Source of the DNA: Blastocystis sp. Blastoise
Lineage: Eukaryota; Sar; Bigyra; Opalinata; Blastocystidae
Length of the DNA: 64,000 nucleotides
Direction: 5' to 3'
Assembly (NCBI GenBank): GCA_039096225.1
Contig: JBBPEB010000017.1
Coordinates: 483,501 to 547,500 of the forward strand
Shown here: positions 40,458 through 51,395 of the stretch, in pieces
How positions within the stretch are numbered: the stretch's first letter is position 1
How the letters are laid out: each line of letters starts with the position of its first letter
Position numbers and translations under genes: made by a program
The notes under the pieces: generated by a model
Told to the model about the DNA's origin: nothing
Seen by the model: only the letters and a program-made list of their open reading frames with translations
The model's database searches: none

Positions 40458-41563
40458 TTATTATTATTATTATTATTATTATATAGTTACTCCTGGATTT
40501 AGTGTGAAAATATCTCCTTATTTTAGAACGCCATTAATTCCCCGCGGTTATTACCTCAATATGGATCGATACATGTATTATAAGAATTATAAGAATCCTT
40601 CTTCCATTCACATAATATCCGCGGTTATTCAAGTTAATTTATATGATTTAAATTATAATAATGTCACTCTTCCTCGATCTCGTCTATATATAACATTTAT
40701 TATTAAATTATTACCCTTTATGGAAAAATCAAATGAAGAACTGTATATATATATATATATGTATATATGATTTATTTTTTATATATTCATAATTCTCTTT
40801 ATTAATATGTTATATATATATATATATAGTTGTCTTGGTTCTTTGAGAGATGACGCGTCATGGGAGTGCGTCAGTACTGTCACATTATTACCTTCACCTA
40901 TGTATATATGATTATATATAATATATATATATGTATATATGATTATATATATATATATATATGTATATATGATTATATATATATATATATATATAGAAAA
41001 GGAACACGATATGCTCGTGGATCTATTAAAAAGAGTGGAATATTCGCGGTTATTTCTCATAATATTTATATCAAAAAAACTTATTTCTACTGGTTTGAAA
41101 AGATTGTATATAATTATATATATATATTTGACTATAATAATATACATATTTGTATATACTATATATATAGGAATATATACAATATCTATTAGACGGAGTA
41201 CTAGTGGCATTTTTCATTTTCTTGCTTTCTGTTTTCTACTGTTTTAATTATTATCGAATGAAAATCAAAATTATTGATATTATTAAACAAAATCAAGTAT
41301 ATATATGTAATATTTATTTTTATTTTTATTATTTTATTATTATTTATATATGTAGAAAAATATGTGTTTTTAGTATAATTATTATTTTAGTTTTTATTTA
41401 TGAATATATATGTATATATACATATGTTTAGATGGATCGTGAACTCTTTCAAGATACAAGTATGTATACCATGTCACTCAATCCCTTAGTAAAACAAGAT
41501 ATATATTCATTTATGGGGAATAACTATATATATAAACTTGGAAATAATCAAAATAATCAATAA
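21255..41563 (+). CDS. Giant multi-exon type I membrane protein: fibro-slime/PA14-like, Ig/filamin-like repeats, Cys-rich repeats
   Basis: One reading path of several dozen short exons runs from [19 protein letters not shown] (signal peptide) to a stop at 41561-41563. The introns almost all have GTATAT...TATATAG ends. Domains in order: a divergent fibro-slime/PA14-like domain (21420-22800); a long tract of beta-rich extracellular modules, several marked by D-I-x-G-N (about 24000-31500); an array of short Cys repeats of the type CP-x-C-x-DG-x-C-V (32240-40010); a membrane-proximal region; one transmembrane helix; and a tail of about 57 residues. The layout suggests a large adhesion or recognition receptor on the cell surface. 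An intact Tc1 element lies in an intron. The exons hold most of the window's CCGCGG and CACGTG sites. Some exon joins are provisional. The strength of the model is the repeated in-frame joining of domain-consistent pieces. Confidence 0.75.
21420..22800 (+). other. Fibro-slime/PA14-like domain region
   Basis: Exons read [14 protein letters not shown], then [17 protein letters not shown], then [20 protein letters not shown], then [12 protein letters not shown], then NIYLAHRQG. This is the order and spacing of the fibro-slime pattern (HPDFE, WYRD, a GDDDVWVFINGKLVxDLGG-like strand, a DL turn, then a FAERH-like strand). The normally acidic GDDD loop is reduced to SMGD and the ERH to AHR, so the calcium or ligand site may differ. 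The domain is found in cell-surface and slime-associated proteins. Confidence 0.65.
22316..22664 (+). repeat. 130-bp tandem repeat (dimer of 65 bp) carrying splice acceptor plus exon start
   Basis: Units begin at 22381, 22511 and 22641 (partial). Each 130-bp unit consists of two similar halves of about 65 bp. Each half contains a TATATATA(G/C) acceptor-like end followed by TCCATGTTTTTTAAATATAT. Only the last copy continues into coding sequence (NIYLAHRQG), so the others are decoy copies within the intron. A more diverged unit lies at about 22316. Confidence 0.85.
25555..25750 (+). repeat. AT-only tandem repeat (about 75-bp period) in intron
   Basis: Variations of TATTCTATATATTCTATATATTATT repeat through the intron following the [10 protein letters not shown] codons. 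Two nearly identical units of about 75 bp start near 25611 and 25686. No function is proposed. Confidence 0.7.
29096..29168 (+). repeat. (TTTA)n microsatellite
   Basis: Uninterrupted TTTA tetranucleotide tract inside an intron of the giant gene. Shorter TTTA tracts continue on both sides. Confidence 0.9.
30466..30551 (+). repeat. (TA)n microsatellite forming an intron
   Basis: About 40 uninterrupted TA units inside the giant gene. The flanks are coding, so the tract makes up nearly all of one intron. Confidence 0.85.
37985..38042 (+). repeat. (TA)n microsatellite
   Basis: Intronic TA tract in the Cys-rich part of the giant gene, one of about ten such tracts in this gene (others near 33979-34030 and 37402-37434). 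Confidence 0.9.
38549..38566. promoter_or_regulatory. Perfect four-unit heat-shock element inside the Tc1 element
   Basis: The sequence reads TTCtaGAAatTTCtaGAA: four inverted nGAAn-type units at exact 5-bp spacing, about 110 bp upstream of the transposase ATG. This is the ideal binding site of heat-shock factor trimers. Its function is inferred; palindromic AT-rich DNA could form it by chance. Confidence 0.5.
38676..39689 (+). CDS. Tc1-type transposase, DD34E
   Basis: The 337-residue protein starts [12 protein letters not shown]; an upstream in-frame ATG at 38604 would add 24 unlikely residues. The N-terminus has a helix-turn-helix ([20 protein letters not shown]) and a GRP linker. A second paired-type helix region follows. 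The RNase H-like catalytic triad is visible as D147 (WSDECS), D239 (QQDNAP) and E274 (NPIEHLW), with exactly 34 residues between the last two, the Tc1-family signature. [16 protein letters not shown] is conserved. No frameshift or stop is present, and length is normal for active Tc1 transposases. It excises and inserts its own element at TA. Confidence 0.97.
   Translation: MGKYVVITEREFRKMIRDGYTDEQIAIHFHCSLRTVARRRSQYNMSKSTKKGGRPQVLTPSNLREINNIVPKSSENSSVLLDIFQKKTGTHVSKRSFIRGLHAVGYVAKKKLHKPLISEKNRKVRLDWCLKYRNMPISFWENVLWSDECSIRTHQSTFQEYYWKKPGSPNKPSEIIPTMKNDGKSIMIWGCMTQHGAGQMEVLDGHVTSLKYGETLGRTLPSTVEKLQIDPKTMVFQQDNAPIHKSKKMNSFFKTAQLTVIDWPPQSPDLNPIEHLWVYIKRRLQRNSHCGYTLSQLKVEVDKIWRSIPVNVCERLVLSMPKRIEAVIANNGGFTRY
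41170..41563 (+). other. Transmembrane helix and cytoplasmic tail of the giant protein
   Basis: The exon at about 41171-41298 reads [20 protein letters not shown], a clear single transmembrane helix, followed by the basic stop-transfer YYRMKIK. The last exon starts at about 41432 ([18 protein letters not shown]) and ends LGNNQNNQ. The tail contains tyrosines (SMYTM, DIYSF, NYIYKL) but no motif I can name. Shortly before the helix, DDASWECVS ... SGIFAV recalls the membrane-proximal W-x-C ... FAV pattern of GAIN/GPS-like regions, a weak resemblance. Confidence 0.75.
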
Positions 41564-42037
41564 TTAGTATAAAAATAATATTATATTTTTTATGTCAGTT
41601 TATATCATATTATTTTAGCAATTTATTTCCAAATAATAATATATATATATTTATTTTTCTCTTTTTCTCTTTAAACATTTGTTCTCCATTATTTTTCACT
41701 TTTCTTGTCATACATCAACTATGTCATTCTTTTCATACTTTTAGTATTATTATTATTATTCTATTTATTGTTTTTATTGCTACCTATAGTAGTATATGTT
41801 TATATTCAACTTATTTTCTATTAATAATATGATACATATAAAAGAAATAGTTTTGTTTTATATGTTCTTTGTTTTTATTTGATATATATTTTGAAGCAAA
41901 TTATTGATTATAACATTGCTCCGTATATAATAAATATATTTTTAATGAATAAAATAAAAGATCTGACTTAGATATTATTGAATATATATATATATATATA
42001 GCATAACTCTGAATAAACAATTAAATGACATCATATA
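41564..42037. other. Convergent intergenic region
   Basis: Spacer between the 3' ends of the giant gene and the cullin gene. It is T-rich after 41640, and I see no gene in it. Confidence 0.4.
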
Positions 42038-44038
42038 TTATTCTATATATTCTAAGATAGATGAGGAATCATCAGACCGTTTAATATAACTATAGAAATA
42101 TAACTATATATATACTTATCTATACTTAATAATATATATAGAAAAACTCATACTTAACAATATATATATATATATAACTATATATATATAATACTTTCCA
42201 CCTTCTAAAAGAAGTTCGATTTCATGGCAAATACTATCTCTCTGTACATTCCATCCAATCGTATTATAATACGTTAAAATATCGTTACAGAGTGCGTCAT
42301 AACCGGATATTTGTTTCTTTTTCATGATATTTATAATTGTAGCACGTAGAGACATTCTAAATATATAGTTATATATAGATATATAGATTAATACCATATA
42401 TAATGATAATTAAACTAAATATTTTGATCTATATATTCATACTCTAGACTTTTATTTATACATGTAGAAACATTCTGAGATTGTTCTTTATATATATATG
42501 TATATTTATATTCATAGGAGGCTCTTTGAGTTATATATATTGAGGAACATGGATTGAAATGTGTATTATAATAATACTTATTATTTTCAAAATGAAGAAT
42601 TAAATTATAACTATAAATATAGAATAATATATAAAAATATAGAATAGAAATATACATAACTAAATCTTCTAGAATCAATTGACAATACTGTTTTTGTGTT
42701 TCTGGAATACTGTTTTGTGACATATACTGTTTCAATGTGAACGGCTTTCGAGGAAGAGACACAAATATAAAACCCTATTTATATATATATATATAATAAT
42801 ATATATATATATATAAGATATATTATATATATATACATGAATAGTAGGTAGATGTAATATATATTTCTGATGATTATATATAGCTTGTATTGTTAAATAT
42901 CCATAAGTTTCATCCTACATATATATATATAGTAAATATAATAATATAATTAGTACTATATCAATCATAATCTACTAAGAAAATAGTTATATATATACAA
43001 TAAAATAATTTTTTTGTTCAACTTGTTTCCCAAAAGATCGAATAGAATTAGTAGTGTTTGAAATACTATTTCCTGGTGTTGTATTATGATCATTATTAAA
43101 TGATTGTGTTTTTCGCTGAACACGTGATTTGAGAGAAGTGTACAATGAAGACGTTGATAAATATAATGACAACGCGGGAACATGTTTGGCGGGATATAAA
43201 TTACCTGGAATTATCTACATAGTAATAATATAATAACAACATATAGATAAGTAATAAGCATGTATATACAATATAGTTTATAAGTATAGTTGATTTTTGA
43301 TATGTGTATATATATGTGTATTTATGAATAGAATCATTTAGTAACTGCATAGAGAGTGTTTTCTCTTTTAAAGGACGGCAATTCGACAAGTAGCAAGCAT
43401 TCTAGAATATATATTGTTATATATATATATACAGATATATACCAAGTTCCGTATTTTTTGAGTATAAAGAGGATCAATTGAACAAGAATCGAAGAGCTAT
43501 ATATATAATTATTATTATCATATGCATAATATGATCAATTATATAAATATAATAGGTATATTAAATGTATTATTTAATTAATCATTTAATTATTAATGAA
43601 TACTTTTTTTTCTAAGTCATAATTTATTATTTCAGTTAAAAGTCGTTGAGAATAGAGAGGGATATAAAAATCTAAAAACGTATTATGTCCATATCCCATG
43701 CATATCTATATATATATATAATATATATATATATATTATATATTACTTTAAACATAAACGATAAAATTGGAAAATATGTCATAGAATCTGTCAATATACT
43801 TATAGATATCTATAGAGCATATATAATGATTCTATAATATCACTTATATACATAACAATACATGAATATTTCATTTATATATATAATAAAGATATATAAT
43901 AAACAACAAATATTGAAATAGTATCATTATATATATACAATAAGTTGATGAAGATAAATAGTACATGTATATAAAGAGATAGAAAGAGAAGAGAGTAACT
44001 TGATAGCACACTCAACACTTATCTATATATAGATAAAA

Positions 44039-44090
<52 letters not shown>

Positions 44091-44130
44091 AGAGCTGTCT
44101 GGTGTTCTAAATGAATATTCAATTGATGAC

Positions 44131-44185
<55 letters not shown>

Positions 44186-44390
44186 TGTTACTGACAACAT
44201 ATTCTTATTTATATATTCATTAGTATGTAATTTATTACATTCACAATATTCGAATTCGATTTCTTCTTCGACAGGTGTCGCATCTAAATGAGCACATGAT
44301 TTCTTAATGACAATATCTTCATCATCCAATGGACTTAAACTGTCAATAGATAACGAAGTCATCGGCGATCGATCATCTGCCATTTCTGTA

Positions 44391-44475
<85 letters not shown>

Positions 44476-47166
44476 TATAAAATTACCATAATTAGCATTC
44501 AATTGTTTTGCCAAATAATTGTAGTTATTATAATACATATAGTTATATGAAGAGTTAGAGTGCATAAAAAAAGAAGAGGAGAAAGGAAGAGAAAGAAGAG
44601 AAGAAGAAAGGTGAAAGAGAGATATACATAACGAATAAATCATTTCCAAGTGAATAATAAAGGAAATATAGTTGTTATATAGAAAATAGAAAACATAAAA
44701 TATATACAACCACAGAGTTCACAAAAAGAAAGATACAAATATCTAATATATATATATAAGTATATAAAGGATATAATAATACAAATTAATAAATGCAGTT
44801 GTGTCGTTTGAGTGGTTTCTCCAGGAATAGAGATATTTAGAAATGGAATACTATTCTTAAAATGAAGAGAAGATCGAAGAGTTTCCCTGTTTCCCTGTTT
44901 TATATCAGTTATTTTTTCTTTTAACTATATATATATCCATATATTGGATAGTATATAGATTATAATATTCAACATTGATAAGATTATGATGTATATTCTA
45001 TTATATATATATACATTTTCATATAATATCATCTTTAGAAGTTCGCGTAAAGTGATTGTTTCATTCTCTTTCATGTTTGTAATGATATTATTCACGGTAA
45101 TTTCACTGATTCCTCGATGTTTTTCAATTTTTTCATGATTATTTACGGGTAGAAATAGAGAAGAAGAAGGAGTAGATGCATTCATAATATTTATATATTC
45201 ATTTGAATAACGATAATTCGCGTCAGAATGATATATGCAATTCAGAAAAGTTACCAAAAAGGAAAGATTACACTATAGATATATATAACAACAATAAATA
45301 TTTTATACTTTATAGTATAGTATATATATACAGAATTCGTTGATAAAGATGGAAATAGAGAAGAGAAAAAAGAAGGCGTTTTCCATGAAGAATATTCATT
45401 AATATATTTAGTTATGAAAAACTACATATATATAGATATAGTATCAGATAATTATAAGAAATAAAAAAAATATAATGGAAATAATTACATATATATATTA
45501 TACTTCTTCATAATAATCTTGTATATCATCGACTGGCCAGATTCGTTGAATAACCGTGAATATTTTATGAGCTTTTTGATTCTATATAAATATATAATTC
45601 AGCTATCATAGTGATGTGTTTATAAAAAATATAAAATAAAAAAATGTTTTTTAAACATATTATCAATATATATATATAATATTTTAAGAAAATATATTAA
45701 ATATATAATAAATATACTATAAATATATTATAAATATAGTATAAATATTATAAATATATTATAAATATATCATAAATATATTATAAATATCATAAATATA
45801 TCATGAATATATACTTGAGCTTCTAAATCTTTCAACGAATATATTGAATTCATATGTTTTTGAAGAAGAGATTGTATAAATTTGCTATTAATAAATAGTA
45901 AGAAAATAGCATTATAACTAATAGAATTATCACTTTTATAAAACAATAATTGAATATTTTCCCACGTCCACGTAGAAAGCGACATATATACATAATCTTC
46001 AACTTGATATAAATCAATAAAAATATAAAAACTTTCACTATAAGTATGTAGAGTTATAGAATAGATATTATATATATATTATTAATATATTATTAATATA
46101 TTATAAATATATAATAAATCTATAATAAATATAATAAATCTATAATAAATATAATAAATCTATAATAAATATAATAAATCTATAATAAATATAATAAATC
46201 TATAATAAATATAATAAATAGACGACATATAATTTTTATATATCAACAACGAAATATACACAATGAAAAAAGATAGTAAAACATAAAAGATCATAATACA
46301 ATTAATATCTTATTATTTAAATAAATATACATAAAATATAGATTTGGTGTTTGTTTCTTTTGTTTATATGCATTAATTAGTTCATGAATAGTATACAAAG
46401 AAAATTCTTCCCAGAAAATAGAATAAAATAAATTTATACTTGTCTATAATGGTAATAGATTAAGTAAAAACAAGAATATTCATATATATACTTCGACAGA
46501 TAGAATAAAAAGATTATATTTATTTTCTACGACAACTACAGGATTCATTAAATAATATTCATCATCAATAACACACAAATAATCTTCAATCAACTTTGCA
46601 TATTCAAACCATGATCGCAAAAATTCTTTAATCCTCTGTATTTGACACAAATTAGAATATACTGTATATGAATCAAATGTTTATATAAATAGAATACGAT
46701 AATCTTCTCTTGAAAAGAGGAAAGAGTGCTGATTTCATGAAAAATATCATTTACTGTATCATTTATATACTAAATATAATTTCTTAAGATTATATTTATA
46801 TGATTTTAGATACCCTTTTGATAGATTCATAAAACTGTTTTGTAGAATCTCCAAAATGATTGTCATCTCTTTGAATAAACGAAATTAAATTCTTAGAATG
46901 ACCGAGTATTTCATAATTTAGTTCATATGAGTCATCTTGAATCATCAAAGAATGAAATAAAGGCTATAGAAATATAATTAGCAACACAAAGTGGAATACT
47001 TGGTATATAGTTTTTATTAATAAATTCTGTAGCGTTTTTTCCCCTATTTGGCATCGTTCGAATATTAAACTCAAATCACTAATGTGAATCATGAGCTTTC
47101 ATGAATAACATACAAAGAATCATTGTGTAAGCCCGATAGATATTGACCATGTAGTCTTGAATTCAT
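42038..47166 (-). CDS. Divergent cullin (scaffold of a RING E3 ubiquitin ligase)
   Basis: About 20 exons, starting MNSRLHGQYLSGLHNDSL. Cullins scaffold ubiquitin ligases, binding substrate adaptors at the N-terminus and a RING protein at the C-terminus. The N-terminal two thirds are helical cullin-repeat-like sequence. A cullin-homology segment reads ILSFMFK ... GYGHNTFLDFYIPLYSQRLL, the counterpart of the usual DKDVFxxxYxxxLAKRLL block. The C-terminus is diagnostic: LRATIINIMKKKQ corresponds to the IVRIMK neddylation site, and the last exon gives NYIKRSDDSSSILEYIE, corresponding to EYLERD...YxYxA. Inserts include a poly-Asn tract (about 44136-44184). No standard cullin subtype can be assigned; APC2 is less likely because the neddylation motif is present. 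Some middle exons are uncertain. Confidence 0.72.
44420..44475 (-). repeat. (AAT)n tract in cullin intron
   Basis: On the coding strand this intron reads GTAATTTTATAAATAAT followed by about 18 AAT units and then (TA)n before the TAG acceptor. A matching (AAT)n tract some 240 bp away (44136-44184) is coding and gives poly-Asn, so the same repeat is used both as intron and as exon. Confidence 0.7.
46111..46219 (-). repeat. 20-bp tandem repeat in cullin intron
   Basis: TATAATAAATATAATAAATC repeats about five times without change inside a cullin intron. Confidence 0.9.
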
Positions 47167-47528
47167 TGTTTATTTTAAAATAAAACATTGTGAGCAATGA
47201 AAAAGAATGAAACAGGAGTGAAGAAAGGATTCAATTATTGTGATGATTCTTAAGATATCTGATTGATCTTGAGAATCTTTTTACTCGTTCATATTAATGT
47301 GCTATATATTTATTTATAAAAAGAAAAAACTCTTGCCAATGACACATTTCATTGTCTGTAACTCCTCTCAACTATTCAAAATGATGAGTACTATAGATGA
47401 AAACCTGCAAAAGTAATGCAAATATTATTTTTGAAACAATACTTATGTAATATTCGCATTTCATAACAAAGAAAGAAATTTATAACAAAAATTTAAATAA
47501 TTTTTGGATTTTTCATTCTTTTCTCATT
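47167..47528. other. Divergent promoter region
   Basis: This lies between the cullin (-) and coiled-coil (+) genes. A possible upstream first exon for the coiled-coil gene (ATG at 47391, MMSTIDENLQ) can splice in frame into the exon at 47529 through a GTAATG...CTGAG intron. Otherwise nothing is recognised. Confidence 0.4.
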
Positions 47529-50005
47529 ATGAATAATATTCTGAGTGTATTGAATGATATAAATGCTATAGCAGATAAGGTGTCAAATATATCATTAAAT
47601 TTGAGCAAAAATATTACCTATGAGGTGCGAGAGGCATCTTTGAATGAAGCAGAATCTTTAAAGCCTTTTTCAAATAAGAAGTATGAACTTTATATATATA
47701 CATATACTATATATTATTCCAGGATTATTCCCCAACAGAGAAAAATGGAAGAAATATTTGAAGAAATGCAAGATGTGATTAATCAATATAGTTTATATGA
47801 TCACATGCAGAAGGTTGAAGCATTGAAGGCTCAATATATGGGCTTAGAAACTACAATTAAGACTTTAAAGAATAAAATAAATGATGTATGATATAATGAA
47901 TGCATAATTTTTATAATTTAGTATACGGGAAGTAATCGTTCGTTGACCATTGAAAGTCGTTACAAAGGTTTTGACAATGATTTTAAGGTATATTTGATTA
48001 TAGATGATATTCAATTATGTTTGAAGTTATGTTATTATTATTTCTAGCATGAAGTCGATGGTTTAGAAGCAGAAGTTAATTCGATTACGGAATCTCTTAT
48101 AAATCTTCAAACAAAAGTATTTGATTCTATTCTAAGATATATAGAATAATAATGATATCATATAAATATAGAATGCCTTATATATATATAGTTGGATACA
48201 TTAACATGCCAAAATCATGATTTAGATATAGCTATTTCTCAAGTTGATGATCTTAGTAAACAATGTGATCAGGAACGTCAAGAAAATATTGACCTACAAG
48301 TATATATATGTCTTTAGATATTTATAGATATAGAATTTATTATGTATTGATTTTAGTTTAATGTTTATTAATTACTTATAATACCGTAGTACAATTAATG
48401 ATATATATATATATGTATATATATAGATAGAAATAGAAAATAACCGTGAAAAATTAAGTCAAATAAATGATAAAGTGCATCAGTTCCGGACATTATATGC
48501 ACAAGCTATTGTGTATGTATTATATATATATGTAATGAATATTGTTATATATATAAATGTATATTTATCATGAGAGATATTTTTGTTTATACTATTATAT
48601 ATATATAGAAATGATACAAATCAGTCTAGTGAAATACATGGTGCATATATACAAAGTTTGGAAGAAAAACAATCGTTACTTAAAGAAGTATTCTATTCTA
48701 TATATATATTTATTCTTCTTATATTTATATACATTAATCAACTTTTTTATATTATATATATAAAATATTTATTTATGTACAGTGTATTCTATATATATAT
48801 TTATATATATATATAGATAGAATCTATAAAAGAGAAGATTCAAGTACGTGAAGAAGTTCAAACAAAAATGCGGGAAACCCATCCCGCCATTCAAGGGGCA
48901 TATTCTGTTGTATATAATGATTATTAATATAATAATAAATATAATAATGATTATTAATATAATAATGATTATGAATATTATAATGATTATAATAATGTTA
49001 TGAATATAATAATGATTATAATAATGTTATGAATATATTAATAATTATAATAATGATTATTAATATAATAACAACTATTATAATGATTATTAATATAATA
49101 ACAACTATTATAATGATTATTAATATAATAACAACTATAATAATGTTATGAATATAATAATGATATAAATATAATCCATATACATTATTTATGCATATAT
49201 ATTTATAGTTAAAAGAAAACACTAAATGTCTTCATTCTATGGATGGTCAACAAAAAGAATTATATAAGAAAGAAACAGCTATTAAGTATATAGTATTATA
49301 TATACTCTTTTATAATATTATAGTTTTTCTATTTTTATTGATATATCTATATACTGTATTTATGATTATTATGCTTATAATATAATATAATATAATATAT
49401 TATAGAACTTTATGTGCTCATTTCTTAAATGAATCTTCATCACCAACTTCTTTAGCTCTTAAAGTATATATTATCATATTTATTAATATTATTATATCTA
49501 TTATATCTATTATATATTAGTATATTATTATATTTATTATATATTGTCATATTTATTAATATTATTATATCTTTTATATATTAATATATTATTATATTTA
49601 TTATATATTATCATATTTATTAATATTATTATATCTATTTATCTATTAATATATTATTATATTAATATAATTATATCTATTTATCTATTAATATATTATT
49701 ATATCTAATAGCTATATATATTATTATATCATTATTATTAACTTTTTCTTCCAAAGAATCAATATATTGTTTTTATTTTATTCATAATATACTCTATGAC
49801 TATATATATAATATTATATATATATATATAGCTCATTCATGAGAATGGAGGAAGTATGCCATTAAGTGACTTAAAAGCAAATTTATTACAACAACTAGGA
49901 GATAGTTCTAAAATATTAAGTACTATATATACATTGGTGGGTCAGTCTTTATTGAAAATAGATCGGTCACATGGAGAAAATATTGTTATATCATTAATCT
50001 ATTAA
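47529..50005 (+). CDS. Coiled-coil protein with C-terminal winged-helix-like segment
   Basis: About nine to ten exons. I do not recognise the family. The protein is almost entirely heptad-like: MEEIFEEMQDVINQY, VEALKAQYMGLETTIKTLKNK, VDGLEAEVNSITESLINLQTK, IEIENNREKLSQINDKVHQF and IESIKEKIQVREEVQTKM, all Lys/Glu/Leu/Ile rich and without membrane segments. The last exon (about 49831-50005) changes character: LIHENGGSMPLSDLKANLLQ ... STIYTLVGQSLLKIDRS ... NIVISLIY, which fits a small winged-helix fold. A coiled-coil rod capped by a winged helix occurs in kinetochore and recombination proteins (SKA1-like, Mnd1/Hop2-like), but I cannot assign it. The start at 47529 is the first ATG of the open exon; 47391 via an intron is an alternative. 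Confidence 0.65.
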
Positions 50006-50511
50006 TCCTTTTGATTTTTCATTATCATTATTTTATTTCTATTAATTCTCAATTTTATTTATTTTTATTAATATGTGTATAAATAGTATATGTTTCATTT
50101 TATCTATACTATATATTACTTCTTTCACACAACTTTTAAATAATTAAACTCAATAATTCTTTATTCTTTCATTTTCCAATTAATCTAATTTCACCTATTA
50201 TTAATTCAGTCTTTTAAAAATAAAATAAAAAAAAAACTAGTTAATGCATGAAACTATAGAATTCTCAAATTTACAACCAATGTGGCAAATATAAATTATG
50301 ACCAGATTCTTATCCGACATTTCCTTTCTTCTAAATACTAATAAACTAAATAATAATCTTTCATTTCTTCTAGTTTATGAGAAAACAGAAAAATTGCAAA
50401 AATATCGGTCTCAACGAGTCACATTCGAAAAATAATCAGTATTCTTTCTCCTAAAGAAATAATTTTTCTTTATTCATACAATACTGCTTAACTTGGTTGG
50501 AATAGTAAAAA
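50006..50511. other. Intergenic, nothing recognised
   Basis: Spacer upstream of the p24 gene. The part at 50230-50500 is less AT-rich than most introns, as expected for a promoter or 5' UTR. No RNA gene was recognised. Confidence 0.4.
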
Positions 50512-51395
50512 ATGAATAAGACTTATTTATTTGGACTTTTATGCTTCTTCGGATATGTCTCTGCAATCACTTACAAACTAGAATCTAATACAGAAGAATG
50601 TTTCTTTGAAGTTGTTCGAGAAAAACCTGTTGTCATTCTTTCCTATGAATTAGTATCTGGAGATGCCCATGGTTTTGATGTTAATGTTAAGAATGGTGAT
50701 AACGTATTATATACTAAAAGTGAGCTAAATGAAGATGATACCCATTTCACTGCTGAAAAAGGTCAAAAACTTAGTGTTTGTTTCAAGAATCGAGCTGGTC
50801 TTCCTAAAACGCTCTCTTTTCGTTTCCAAGCTGGTGCTATGATTTCTTCAGAGAAACATGGTGCTCATTCTGATTTTGTTACTGAACGTATGATCTATTT
50901 ATATATGAAATGCTATTTAAAAAAATAATATGCATTTTTCTTTTATGCATCCTTTAAAAATTGTATTATATATAATATATATAGATGATATGGATGCATT
51001 AGGTGATAAAGTCCATGAATTATCAACTGAAATATTTGCTATGCAAGATGAACAGAGATATACTAGAACAAAACAATTCTATTATAAGGATGGTATATCT
51101 ATAATAATAAGAATATTTTTTTTAATTCAATTTCTTATTTATTAGTCTTATTATCTTTTATGAATCACATATGTTTTGTATATCATCATGATATCTATAA
51201 CTATATTCTACAACTCCTATATTCTTAAAATTATATATATTATAAATATTTAAAATTTTTTTTTATATAGGTCTTTCCAAGATGAGTAAGAAACTTCTTT
51301 TTGCTTCATTATTTGAAATTGTTGTCATGATTATTTGTTGCTTCCTTCAATTCCTTCATTTCAGAAACTTGATTGCTACAAGAAAACTACGATAA
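50512..51395 (+). CDS. TMED: p24 family (emp24/gp25L/TMED) cargo receptor
   Basis: Three exons: 50512-50887, 50985-51092 and 51271-51395. p24 proteins cycle between ER and Golgi in COPII and COPI vesicles and help sort GPI-anchored and other cargo. A signal peptide (MNKTYLFGLLCFFGYVSA) is followed by a GOLD domain with the conserved cysteine pair (EECFFE, SVCFKN). A short coiled coil follows (DALGDKVHELSTEIFAMQDEQ). One transmembrane helix (FASLFEIVVMIICCFLQFLHF) and a short basic tail ending RNLIATRKLR complete it. The aromatic residues at the helix end and the terminal basic residues fit COPII and COPI sorting signals, although a canonical KKxx is absent. Length (about 200 residues) is normal. 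Confidence 0.93.
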
